DNA of 30,869 nt, taken from contig JABSQE010000005.1 in the NCBI GenBank assembly GCA_013214245.1, positions 1 through 30,869 on the forward strand, written 5' to 3'. The notes under the pieces were generated by a model. That model was given only the letters and a program-made list of their open reading frames with translations. It was not told where the DNA came from and did no database searches. This document shows, in pieces, positions 17,361 through 24,746 of the stretch (positions within the stretch are counted from its first letter, which is position 1; each line of letters opens with the position of its first letter). The position numbers were made by a program, and so were the translations under genes. This DNA comes from Hyphomicrobiaceae bacterium (GTDB lineage Bacteria; Pseudomonadota; Alphaproteobacteria; Rhizobiales; Hyphomicrobiaceae).

Positions 17361-18602
17361 CTAGGCGACATGAGCATTTGGGATTATACCTCTTCTATCC
17401 TCCCCTGCACTGCGCACATCACTGAACGATACTCCAACATAGCGGATGCGACCGGATATTTTAGCTTTTTTCAATCCCAAGACACCTAGCTCTCGGCCAA
17501 AGGTGGGTAATGCTAAAGGTTCCTTGCTTTGTTCGTCGCACCATTCGCAGTAATCCTCATATAAAGTTGTAGCTGTAAGACTCGTACCAGTGCTTGTTAT
17601 AATGCACTCGTTCTTGTATCTCTCAACATCACTCTCCGGAGCTCCGCACCTGTTCGCGGTGATATTGTCATTAGCTCCTGCCCTGCTTCCTTCCAAGGTA
17701 ATCGCAGTAATCGACTCGTTTGCGATGGATACCGTGGGTTCATTGACCTCCATGAAGGGTACTCGTTGTGCTGTTTCAGTGTATTTAACATCATTAATAA
17801 CCTCTTGTCTTCCACCTAAGCGCCATTGACTAAACGCTATGTACATGCCCAAACTAGACCCGATCTCTAATAATAGTGAGACAAATACAACTAGCGTAGT
17901 TTGAACGTGCTCTACCGTAACGCCTGGTATAAACGCACCCGCTATCTGCGCGAGTAACGCTGCTTGCGGATCACCCTTAGCACCAGAACCAACACCTATC
18001 TGTGAATCTAGCTTACCACGTATACTAGAAATTCTAGCTTCAAGTTTTTCAGCTTCATTTGCCGAGGCAAATTCTCCCTTTAACTTGGCATAAGTGTTAC
18101 AAAAGTTACGACTTCTACGCCCGTTCACTTCAGTGCAGCCAACAGTACGCTCCCAAAGACGCTTTACCTCCATTCCATCAATGGCAGCTTTTACAACCGT
18201 TGCAGGTCTATGTTGTGGCACCCAGCTTAGCTGATTAGTAGCGCGAGTCAGATCTGATCTGAGATCGCTGTAAGCTAAAGCTTGAGAGGCGCGCGCTCCG
18301 ACCGAATCCTGACGATTAAGTGCGGAATAACCTAAGGCAGTGGTTAGCGAGTAAATCGAAACAACAGCCCAGACCAAGCACGACGCAAAAGCTTGCGCCC
18401 ACATCTTATTACGCACTGCAGCAAAAACAAAGAATGGTACTAACGCTTTCATACAATCAGCAGCTGCACTGGCAGATCCATAAATAAAGCCATCAAAATC
18501 GGTTGTACCGAGATAATAGCCGAATCTCCAATTCATTGCAGCGGAAACAAGCAGAAGAACACCTGCTGCCAACACACCTAGCACACCTAGAGCATGTCTC
18601 AT
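17361..18602 (-). CDS. unrecognised membrane protein with a C-terminal winged-helix-like domain
   Basis: I do not recognise a named function. From the ATG at 18602 (AGGG eight bases upstream; the frame also opens at a GTG at 18641) the protein has 413 residues. Likely membrane segments are at 5-23, 50-64, 72-92 and 233-258. Between the third and fourth lies a charged, partly helical region (about 95-225) with two cysteines, 156 and 168. After the fourth is a soluble tail. Residues 345-392 carry LYEDYCEWC, then EPLALPTFGRELGVLG and GRIRYVGVSF. That spacing resembles the winged-helix C-terminus of P4/D5-type phage primases, which suggests DNA or protein binding, but I infer this from pattern only. 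Hand-counted rows are GC-richer than neighbours (32/60, 32/60, 28/60, 20/60). It is isolated, with its own strong terminator and a divergent broken gene. It may be a conserved rhizobial protein of unknown role. Confidence 0.75.
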   Translation of the reverse strand: MRHALGVLGVLAAGVLLLVSAAMNWRFGYYLGTTDFDGFIYGSASAAADCMKALVPFFVFAAVRNKMWAQAFASCLVWAVVSIYSLTTALGYSALNRQDSVGARASQALAYSDLRSDLTRATNQLSWVPQHRPATVVKAAIDGMEVKRLWERTVGCTEVNGRRSRNFCNTYAKLKGEFASANEAEKLEARISSIRGKLDSQIGVGSGAKGDPQAALLAQIAGAFIPGVTVEHVQTTLVVFVSLLLEIGSSLGMYIAFSQWRLGGRQEVINDVKYTETAQRVPFMEVNEPTVSIANESITAITLEGSRAGANDNITANRCGAPESDVERYKNECIITSTGTSLTATTLYEDYCEWCDEQSKEPLALPTFGRELGVLGLKKAKISGRIRYVGVSFSDVRSAGEDRRGIIPNAHVA

Positions 18603-18665
18603 AGGATTGCCCTTTCTTATATCGCACAGACAAACCGCCACCGTTACGTCACAAAAGTTAACTTA

Positions 18666-18919
18666 ATGGCACCACGCTTGAATGAACGAATGTTTTATGA
18701 TGAGGAAACGCCACAACAGCGACTGCGCAACGCGTACGAGAAAAAACAGACACAATGCTTGACCTCGAGCAACGACGCGCTTCCCAGGCGCGACAGGTTA
18801 ACATAAAGCCTACGATTTCTACACAGACTCTGAGCAAGCCTCTAATTTTAGAGCGACTTTTACCGCTTAAAGTACACACTGAAAATATAGGGCAAGACAC
18901 ATATTGTAATATTATGTGA
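18666..18919 (+). pseudogene. small helical protein gene split by an apparent frameshift
   Basis: Two overlapping frames read like halves of one protein. Frame A runs from the ATG at 18666 to the TAA at 18806 and starts MAPRLNERMFYDEETPQQRL, then RNAYEKK. Frame B is open from 18704 to the TGA at 18917-18919. It continues TDTMLDLEQRRASQARQV and ends KVHTENIGQDTYCNIM. They meet at a run of six As (18741-18746). One extra A would join them into a single charged, largely helical protein of about 84 residues. Both halves are much less stop-ridden than the nearby spacer. I know no family for it. There is no clear ribosome binding site. It is divergent from the membrane-protein gene, 63 bases away. 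It could be a pseudogene, a sequencing error in the A run, or a slippage-expressed gene. Confidence 0.5.
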
Positions 18920-19383
18920 TTTGTACTCTGAAATGTCCTCACAAGTACGTTTATACTTGATTCGACGAAAAAAGCTAACAGTCCAATCTTATAAAGCGCC
19001 TTTTATTGTAACTTTAAGCTCACAACCCCTAAATACGTTGCAGAATTACAACGCTAATGGTAGGACCGCCACACTTTGTAGTTGTGTCTCGAATAAAATC
19101 GATAAGCTTTTGATCGAACAGCTAATGAATAATCAATTCGTACTGGCTTGATGAAAAACAGGAGTCAATAAAGTCGTGCTTAAGAATATTCAATAAAAAT
19201 AAATTAGAAATTACGAGGCTTTCGATGATCTCTTAGTCTTGATCTCTACAGGCTTAATTATAGAAGTTTCGGTTGAATACTTAAGAATGAATTAAAGCAT
19301 ACAACCTCTGCACTAAGAAGCAACCATCTCAGTGGCAGGCACCCTTAGCTAAACAACCTAACAATTTAGGAAAAGTACTATTA

Positions 19384-19398
19384 AGGCACATTGTGCCT
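19384..19398. repeat. perfect 15-base palindrome
   Basis: AGGCACA and TGTGCCT around one T. A half-like GGCAGGCACCC occurs at about 19334-19344. It could be a regulator binding site, but no gene starts close to it on either strand: DUF1150 ends about 155 bases to the right. Confidence 0.4.
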
Positions 19399-19424
19399 AC
19401 CAATCTACTTTATACTGAAGTAGT

Positions 19425-19449
19425 GGTGGAGGAGGGGGGGGAAGTGAGG
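19425..19449 (+). repeat. G-rich tract with an eight-G run
   Basis: Several GG pairs separated by single bases precede a run of eight Gs at 19434-19441 and are followed by AAGTGAGG. It is the longest G run I found in this AT-rich window. It could fold as a two-layer G-quadruplex or be a slippage-prone site, but it lies in no gene. Confidence 0.6.
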
Positions 19450-19553
19450 TGTAGAATAATGACGCAACTCCGTCTCAACTTACCCCATGTATTCTTAAAT
19501 CAAGCCACTTAATAATGTCATTAACGCAAGTTAAATATCTAGCATTCCAACAT

Positions 19554-19847
19554 CTAGTGAAGTGGTGCAATTTCAAGCTCGTCGCCTATTGCCTGCTCAA
19601 TGGCAACACCTTTATCGTCCGTAAGCGCAATAGGTGATCCATCTGCACTGTGAAGGGCATATAAGTGAACACCTTTAGGAAGCTCTTCAATCGAGGGATA
19701 CGCTTTTTGAGCTTCCTCCGATGTCAAAGCTTTTATATATGCTAATTCGCCTTCACCCAACTCAGCAAACTCTTGATTGGACATTAGTGGATTTGGGGCA
19801 AATACCGCGAGATCTTCGGTGTCTTTAGAATTGAGATCATTAGGCAT
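19554..19847 (-). CDS. DUF1150 family protein
   Basis: This 97-residue acidic protein belongs to the DUF1150 family of alphaproteobacteria, whose function is unknown. Recognisable parts are ELGEGELAYIKALTSEEA, the segment PKGVHLYALHSADGSPIALTD and the acidic tail AIGDELEIAPLH. It has no signal peptide or membrane segment. The ATG at 19847 is preceded by AAGGAGTG, one of the best ribosome binding sites in the window. In rhizobia this family usually follows an Hsp20/IbpA small heat-shock gene in an operon. Here the 517 bases upstream contain no such gene, so it has its own leader with an inverted repeat 37 bases before the start. Codon use looks ordinary for the window. Confidence 0.9.
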   Translation of the reverse strand: MPNDLNSKDTEDLAVFAPNPLMSNQEFAELGEGELAYIKALTSEEAQKAYPSIEELPKGVHLYALHSADGSPIALTDDKGVAIEQAIGDELEIAPLH

Positions 19848-19883
19848 AGAACACTCCTTAGTATATTAAAGACACTTAGGCAG

Positions 19884-19904
19884 TTAACAATAATTATTTG
19901 TTAA
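19884..19904. promoter_or_regulatory. inverted repeat upstream of DUF1150
   Basis: TTAACAA (19884-19890) and TTGTTAA (19898-19904) are perfect seven-base arms around a seven-base AT spacer. The site lies 37-57 bases upstream of the DUF1150 start, where a promoter and operator would be expected. It is AT-rich, so chance is possible. Confidence 0.4.
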
Positions 19905-20364
19905 AATCCGAATCTCAGCATAATTAGTCAATAACAACTTGACCGACTTTTTTGTAGGCTTTGTCTGGTTGCTATTAGACTTGGTGTTTTTTGTCAGCAT
20001 ATGCAAGCCTTTTAAAATCTGCAGCTAACCAGATTTATTTATTTTTACCACTCAGATAAACAACTCTCGACAGACCTATTAATTCCTTTTTACTATAGAA
20101 AGCTTTGCGATTAGCACCTGCGAAACTTGAATAGTATAAGGTAAATTTTGTTAATATCTTTCATCAGCGCCTTTCATTGCTGAATGATTACGTGCCTACA
20201 CATCACCACATAATGGAGATAGAAGCTAGTTTTTTTCCTTTAAATGGTATTTTTCTAGAAATCTATTCAAGGAAGTGTTATTTACTTTGTTATTAAATAC
20301 TTGTGCTACCTAAACTCCTTAAGACAATCTCAAATCCAGGACTAAACTTGAGGTATACTAATTC
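19905..20364. other. gene-free region between divergent DUF1150 and nfu
   Basis: About 460 bases that must hold the nfu promoter and the upstream part of the DUF1150 promoter. I looked for a decayed Hsp20 gene on the minus strand and saw no recognisable remnant. No RNA gene is visible. Confidence 0.5.
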
Positions 20365-20919
20365 ATGTTTATACAGATAGAACCAACACCAAACCCTGCA
20401 ACACTAAAGTTCTTACCTGGAAGACTAGTATTGGTAGATGGGACTGCAGATTATCGCTCCAAACTTGAGGCTGGTTCTTCTCCTCTGGCTCTACGTTTAT
20501 TTAATATAAAAAATGTTTCAGGCGTTTTTCTAGGTACAGACTTTGTTTCTGTTACTAAAAGCAATGGTGATTGGCAACACCTCAAGCCTGCTATATTGGG
20601 TGCTATTATGGATTATTATACATCTGGCGACTCATCAAAAGCTGCCCCAAGCAGTAATCACGACGTTGAAGGAAACTATGCTCCTGAAGATGCTGAGGTT
20701 GTGGCGAAAATCAAAGAACTTCTTGAAACACGTGTTAGGCCAGCCGTCGCGCAAGACGGTGGAGATATAACATTTTTCGGCTTCCATGATGGTATTGTTT
20801 ATCTCTCAATGCGTGGGGCATGCGCGGGGTGCCCTAGTTCGACAGCGACTTTAAGACATGGCATAGAAAGTCTTATTCGTTACTTCTGCCCCGAAGTTAA
20901 AGCAGTGGAAGCTGCATAG
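20365..20919 (+). CDS. NifU-like Fe-S scaffold/carrier protein (Nfu type)
   Basis: Nfu proteins carry a [4Fe-4S] cluster to target enzymes in the cytosol. This 184-residue protein has both expected domains: an N-terminal Nfu_N domain opening MFIQIEPTPNPATLKFLPGR, and a C-terminal NifU-like domain at about 110-180 with VRPAVAQDGGDI and the cluster ligands Cys153 and Cys156 in GACAGCPSS. The linker at 85-105 is Ser- and Asp-rich. The ATG at 20365 gives the canonical N-terminus. A GAGG lies 11 bases upstream, a little far. It begins the compact plus-strand block and is followed by tsaB after 43 bases, the normal rhizobial order. The gene looks intact. Confidence 0.95.
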   Translation: MFIQIEPTPNPATLKFLPGRLVLVDGTADYRSKLEAGSSPLALRLFNIKNVSGVFLGTDFVSVTKSNGDWQHLKPAILGAIMDYYTSGDSSKAAPSSNHDVEGNYAPEDAEVVAKIKELLETRVRPAVAQDGGDITFFGFHDGIVYLSMRGACAGCPSSTATLRHGIESLIRYFCPEVKAVEAA

Positions 20920-20962
20920 ATCGTCCTACCCTGCTAGTTATTAATATTATTGTAGAAACCGC

Positions 20963-21685
20963 ATGTTTGTTATAAGAAATTTACTTGCAGTAGACACAAC
21001 TTTTAAAGTTTGTTCTGTAGCCTTAAGATACAAAGATTCGTCAAATAAAGTAATAACAACATCCAGGACTAAGCAGGTAGGGTTAGGCCACGCAGAGCAT
21101 TTAATAGGTATGATAGAAAATATTATAGTTGATGCGAGGATTGCGCTAGCCGAATTAGACGCCTTAGCAGTTGCAATTGGCCCTGGTTCCTACACTGGTA
21201 TTAAAGTTGGTGTTGCCGCTATAAGAGGGTTGGCGCTTGCCACAGGATTACCCATATACACAGCTTCTAGTTTGGCGGTGGTGTCGCGTTGCAATTACGC
21301 ACAGTTACAACCTTCAAGAAGTTTTGACTATTCTCTTCCAACGTTGGTGTGTATTAACGCTCGCCGCGATCAAATATATTTTCAGATTCTTTCAGGAGCC
21401 ACTCAGAAAGCTTTGACGTCACCGCAAATCGGAAGCATCGATGACGCCGTAAATAAAGTATTAACATTATATGATAAGATTATGGTAGTTTCACCATCTG
21501 ATCTTAACATAGCTAAAGCATTGATAGCAAAAGGGGTGATGGTTGAGACAGAGCACGAGGCGGCCTTGCCGTCGGCTGAATATCTGTTGGATGTAGATCT
21601 AACGTTAGCAAACAAGCCTTCCCCTCTTTATCTTCGGCCACCCGATGCTAAGCCACAGTCAAGAAAGGTCGTTGTGCATTTCTAA
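20963..21685 (+). CDS. tsaB: tRNA N6-threonylcarbamoyladenosine synthesis protein TsaB
   Basis: TsaB is the scaffold partner of TsaD and TsaE in making t6A at position 37 of ANN-decoding tRNAs. This 240-residue protein has the ASKHA-fold opening LLAVDTTFKVCSVAL, GLGHAEHLIGMI at about 40-51, and AIGPGSYTGIKVGVAAIRGLA at 71-91. The last is the family signature; the usual wording is GPGSFTGLRVG. It ends in SPLYLRPPDAKPQ, typical of alphaproteobacterial TsaB. The ATG at 20963 lacks a strong ribosome binding site. Since it lies 43 bases after nfu and 36 before rimI, it is probably read as part of an operon with both. No catalytic residues are expected in this non-enzymatic paralogue of TsaD. Confidence 0.93.
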   Translation: MFVIRNLLAVDTTFKVCSVALRYKDSSNKVITTSRTKQVGLGHAEHLIGMIENIIVDARIALAELDALAVAIGPGSYTGIKVGVAAIRGLALATGLPIYTASSLAVVSRCNYAQLQPSRSFDYSLPTLVCINARRDQIYFQILSGATQKALTSPQIGSIDDAVNKVLTLYDKIMVVSPSDLNIAKALIAKGVMVETEHEAALPSAEYLLDVDLTLANKPSPLYLRPPDAKPQSRKVVVHF

Positions 21686-21721
21686 CTCGCTTCGAAGTGT
21701 TGTACTTAAAGGTTTAATTGA

Positions 21722-22219
21722 ATGACACTTTATAATGCAAACAAACTGCTACCTATAGTGGTTAGAGTGAGAACGCCGCTACAGTCTGAAGCTGGCTGTA
21801 TTTCAAGAATTCACGAGGAAAACCTTCATGAAGGCTGGGGTGAGTTTGAAATACAAAGTTTTTTGAATAAAAAATGCAATATTTCTTTCGTAGCAGTGAT
21901 GCGTAAAAAAATAATAGGATTCTTGATTGCACAATACTTAATATTTGAGGGAGAAGTGATTTCGCTCGCCGTAGACCATCGTTTTCGTCGACTTGGAATA
22001 GCAACTCGCTTAGTAGTTGAACTTCATAATAAACTACTACACCGCGGAGGTCACAGCATCTTTTTAGAAGTCGACGAAACCAATAGGTCCGCCATAAACC
22101 TTTACAATAGATTGGGGTTCCAACAAATTAGCTTGAGGAAGTCATACTACAAAAAACCAGACGGTAGAAGCACAGACGCCTTGGTGCTGAGGAAGAGCCT
22201 TTGTTCACACAAATTATAA
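21722..22219 (+). CDS. rimI: GNAT N-acetyltransferase, RimI type
   Basis: RimI acetylates the N-terminal alanine of ribosomal protein S18 and some other proteins using acetyl-CoA. This 165-residue protein has the GNAT acetyl-CoA loop VDHRFRRLGIATRLV (Arg89-x-x-Gly92-x-Ala94 pattern), then IFLEVDETNRSAINLYNRLGF at about 113-133 and SLRKSYYKKPDGRSTDALVL, the RimI-type end with paired tyrosines. Its place immediately after tsaB, as in most proteobacteria, supports RimI over an unrelated acetyltransferase. The frame starts at 21722, and the N-terminal 20 residues fit the family loosely. A Fur-family gene that I expect between rimI and plsC in rhizobia is absent; only 24 bases separate the two. 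Confidence 0.88.
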   Translation: MTLYNANKLLPIVVRVRTPLQSEAGCISRIHEENLHEGWGEFEIQSFLNKKCNISFVAVMRKKIIGFLIAQYLIFEGEVISLAVDHRFRRLGIATRLVVELHNKLLHRGGHSIFLEVDETNRSAINLYNRLGFQQISLRKSYYKKPDGRSTDALVLRKSLCSHKL

Positions 22220-22243
22220 TTACAGAATTTTATAATTTCGGTC

Positions 22244-23119
22244 ATGCCAAAAACAGGAAAAGAAGCTGCTTTTCATAGAAGAGTCAATCAACTTGCAGAA
22301 TTAACTGCGATTGGATCTAGTGTACGAGCAATAAGCCTATTAATGGTAATTTTGACACTTACTTTTCCCACGATGATAGTACAATGGATTGCGCTAAAAT
22401 TTTCTCCATTCTGTTCTAGGATATTGCCACTCTGGTACCATCGATGCATTTGTCGTATTCTCGGGATTCGTATTCATATTGATGGCCAAATCATGCAGGA
22501 CCGGCCAGTTCTGGTCGTGTCTAATCACGTTTCATGGATTGATATTCCAATTCTCTCCGCTGTTGCTCCTGTGTCATTTATAGCGAAAAGTGAAATAAGT
22601 AGCTGGCCACTTATTTCATTGTTGGCAAAATTACAACGAAGTCTTTTTATTAATCGCGAGCGAAAAACAGACGTAGGAAGAGTTTCAAGCGAAATGACCA
22701 AACGGTTTGCATATGGTGACATATTAGTGCTGTTCGCTGAAGGAACAACATCTGATGGAAATCGCGTACGACCTTTTCGCTCCGCACTAATGTCGTCTGC
22801 TTTTCCAAAAATATCTTTAGACGCTCAAAATGCTCTCAACGAAAATTATGTCGAGCCAACTGTTCAGACTTTATCTTTGGTCTACACTCACATTCACGGT
22901 GTTCCACTGGGACGTGAGGGTCGCAAAATTGTCGCGTGGTATGGTGAAATGAACGTCGTAAATCATATCTGGCAACTTCTTAAAATGGGCCCAATAGACG
23001 TTAAAATATCAATAGGTAGACCAATCTCAATAGGGGCATATCACGACCGCAAGAAACTAGCACAATCCACAGAGCAGCAAGTACGTGCAAGAGTAGTTCA
23101 GATTTTGTACGGTGGCTAA
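22244..23119 (+). CDS. plsC: 1-acyl-sn-glycerol-3-phosphate acyltransferase
   Basis: PlsC acylates lysophosphatidic acid to phosphatidic acid at the inner membrane. This 291-residue protein has a hydrophobic N-terminal segment at about 31-52, the catalytic motif I NHVSWID (His95, Asp100), motif II around SLFINRERK, motif III FAEGTTSDG with Glu166-Gly167, and motif IV near VPLGREGRKIVAWYG. All four acyltransferase motifs are therefore present. The ATG at 22244 comes 24 bases after rimI, with no clear ribosome binding site. A different lysophospholipid acyltransferase, for example an ornithine-lipid OlsA type, is possible, but the position between rimI and miaB is that of the conserved rhizobial plsC-like gene. 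Confidence 0.9.
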   Translation: MPKTGKEAAFHRRVNQLAELTAIGSSVRAISLLMVILTLTFPTMIVQWIALKFSPFCSRILPLWYHRCICRILGIRIHIDGQIMQDRPVLVVSNHVSWIDIPILSAVAPVSFIAKSEISSWPLISLLAKLQRSLFINRERKTDVGRVSSEMTKRFAYGDILVLFAEGTTSDGNRVRPFRSALMSSAFPKISLDAQNALNENYVEPTVQTLSLVYTHIHGVPLGREGRKIVAWYGEMNVVNHIWQLLKMGPIDVKISIGRPISIGAYHDRKKLAQSTEQQVRARVVQILYGG

Positions 23120-23207
23120 TCAAAAAATTTCAAGTCGGTGTAAAAAATAGTCTTTTACATAATTGATGCGCCAACGCGTAGAGGTGAATTTGAAAAGGAG
23201 ACTTAAT

Positions 23208-24557
23208 ATGTCGGCAAAAAAAGTTTTTATCAAAACATTTGGTTGCCAAATGAATGTCTACGATAGTGAACGCATTCTTGAATCACTTTCTTCCTTAGGA
23301 TTCGAAGAAACCTCGCAGATTTCTTGTGCTGATCTTGTTGTGCTTAATACTTGCAACATTCGTGAAAAAGCAGCAGAGAAAGTTTATTCTGAACTAGGAC
23401 GTATTCGTAGGATGTGTGAGGACAGCGCGCATAGAGATCAAAAGAAGACGGTTGTTGTTGCTGGGTGTGTTGCTCAAGCTGAGAGCTATGAGATAATCAA
23501 CAGAGCTTCGGTCGTAGATATTATTGTAGGACCACAGAGCTACCACATGCTTCCGGAAATGATCAAAGATACCGAACGTCATGGACATAAATTAATTGAT
23601 GTCAATTTTAACCATCAGCAGAAGTTCAACACACTACCGCAGCGGAATACAAAAAATAACAGAGCAACAGCATTTTTAACAGTTCAGGAGGGATGCGATA
23701 AATGCTGCACTTTTTGCGTCGTACCTTACACGCGTGGAGCAGAATATTCACGCCCTGTAGAGCAAATATTGAATGAGGCTATAGCCTTAATTAGTCGTGG
23801 GGCATTTGAAATAACACTACTTGGGCAAAACGTTAATGCCTATCGTGGTAAAGGACCTGACGGACGTATGTGGTCTTTATCAAAACTTATTAACACCCTC
23901 AGCGAGCTCGACGGAATAAAAAGGCTTCGCTACACAACTAGCCACCCGTGTGATATTGATGAGGAACTGATTGAGTGTCATAATTACAACTCAAAACTTA
24001 TGCCACACCTTCATTTACCTTTCCAAGCAGGATCTAATCGTATCTTGGCGGCAATGAACAGAAAACACACATCCGAAGAATATCTTAGAATAGTTGATAG
24101 TATCCGTTTAACCAAGGCTGACATTGCTTTATCCACTGACATCATCGTTGGTTTTCCAGGAGAAACAGTTGCAGAATTTGACAAGACATTACGAGTTGTT
24201 GAAGAAGTTGGCTTTGCTCAAGCGTTTTCTTTTAAATACAGTCCACGCCCAGGTACACCCGCTGCGGCAATTAAAAACCACATCAGCGAAGCAGAAAAAG
24301 CTTCACGTCTTAATGCTTTGCAGTCCTTAATTAAAGAGCAGCAGCTACGGTTTAACATCAGTTGTATCAACAAGACATTACCGGTTCTGTTCGATCGTCA
24401 TGGGCGAAATTCAGGCCAGTTACTCGGTCGCTCGCCATATTTGCAGCCAGTACATGCGATTATACCATACAAGATGCTAGGGCAAATTGTACCCGTGAAG
24501 ATCATATCCGCAAAAACTAACTCCCTATTTGGGATATTGCAAGGTTCACAGCTTTGA
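23208..24557 (+). CDS. miaB: tRNA-2-methylthio-N6-dimethylallyladenosine synthase
   Basis: MiaB is the radical-SAM methylthiotransferase that adds a methylthio group to i6A37 of tRNAs. From the ATG at 23208, with AAGGAG seven bases before, it has 449 residues, a standard length. The open frame begins earlier, at 23163. The N-terminal MTTase domain has the auxiliary-cluster cysteines Cys13 (FGCQMN), Cys49 (LNTCNIREKA) and Cys87 (VAGCVAQ). The radical-SAM CxxxCxxC is Cys163, Cys167 and Cys170. A C-terminal TRAM-like domain follows, with GRSPYLQPV. MiaB needs MiaA to make i6A first; miaA is not in this window. It sits in the conserved block before phoH and ybeY. Confidence 0.97.
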   Translation: MSAKKVFIKTFGCQMNVYDSERILESLSSLGFEETSQISCADLVVLNTCNIREKAAEKVYSELGRIRRMCEDSAHRDQKKTVVVAGCVAQAESYEIINRASVVDIIVGPQSYHMLPEMIKDTERHGHKLIDVNFNHQQKFNTLPQRNTKNNRATAFLTVQEGCDKCCTFCVVPYTRGAEYSRPVEQILNEAIALISRGAFEITLLGQNVNAYRGKGPDGRMWSLSKLINTLSELDGIKRLRYTTSHPCDIDEELIECHNYNSKLMPHLHLPFQAGSNRILAAMNRKHTSEEYLRIVDSIRLTKADIALSTDIIVGFPGETVAEFDKTLRVVEEVGFAQAFSFKYSPRPGTPAAAIKNHISEAEKASRLNALQSLIKEQQLRFNISCINKTLPVLFDRHGRNSGQLLGRSPYLQPVHAIIPYKMLGQIVPVKIISAKTNSLFGILQGSQL

Positions 24558-24674
24558 AATATTCTCGTACTAAATCTGCTAAATAACTATAAATTAGGAT
24601 AAGACTTTTATAGGCATCTTAGAGGTGTATACTCAATAGGTAATATTTATAGAAGTTTATGAAGGTTCAATGAA

Positions 24675-24705
24675 TTGGAATTGAAAGCTTTGATAGATGT
24701 ATAAT
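24675..24705 (+). promoter_or_regulatory. possible promoter upstream of phoH
   Basis: A perfect TATAAT at 24700-24705 lies 41 bases before the phoH start. The only -35-like matches are TTGGAA at 24675-24680 (spacer 19) and TTGAAA at 24681-24686 (spacer 13), both off the ideal 17. The gap of 189 bases after miaB makes an internal promoter plausible. Confidence 0.35.
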
Positions 24706-24746
24706 ATCTGCATACACCACACAGAACAGTTTCCAGGTAAGATATA

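Larger units (their letters stand above)
18920..19553. other. gene-free stretch with a G8 run and a palindrome
   Basis: About 630 bases. A 72-codon frame (18933-19151, plus) has no recognisable features and I do not call it. The rest carries the palindrome at 19384-19398 and the G-rich tract at 19425-19449. No RNA gene is visible. Confidence 0.5.

Noticed and set aside
18658..18942. 94-codon minus-strand frame
   Set aside because: It is antisense to the more protein-like split gene at 18666-18919, and its Cys/Ser/Arg-rich composition looks like a shadow frame.
18933..19151. 72-codon plus-strand frame (MSSQVRLYLIRRKK start), considered as a WGR-domain remnant
   Set aside because: No WGR motif is present, and the similarity was limited to a few residues at the start.
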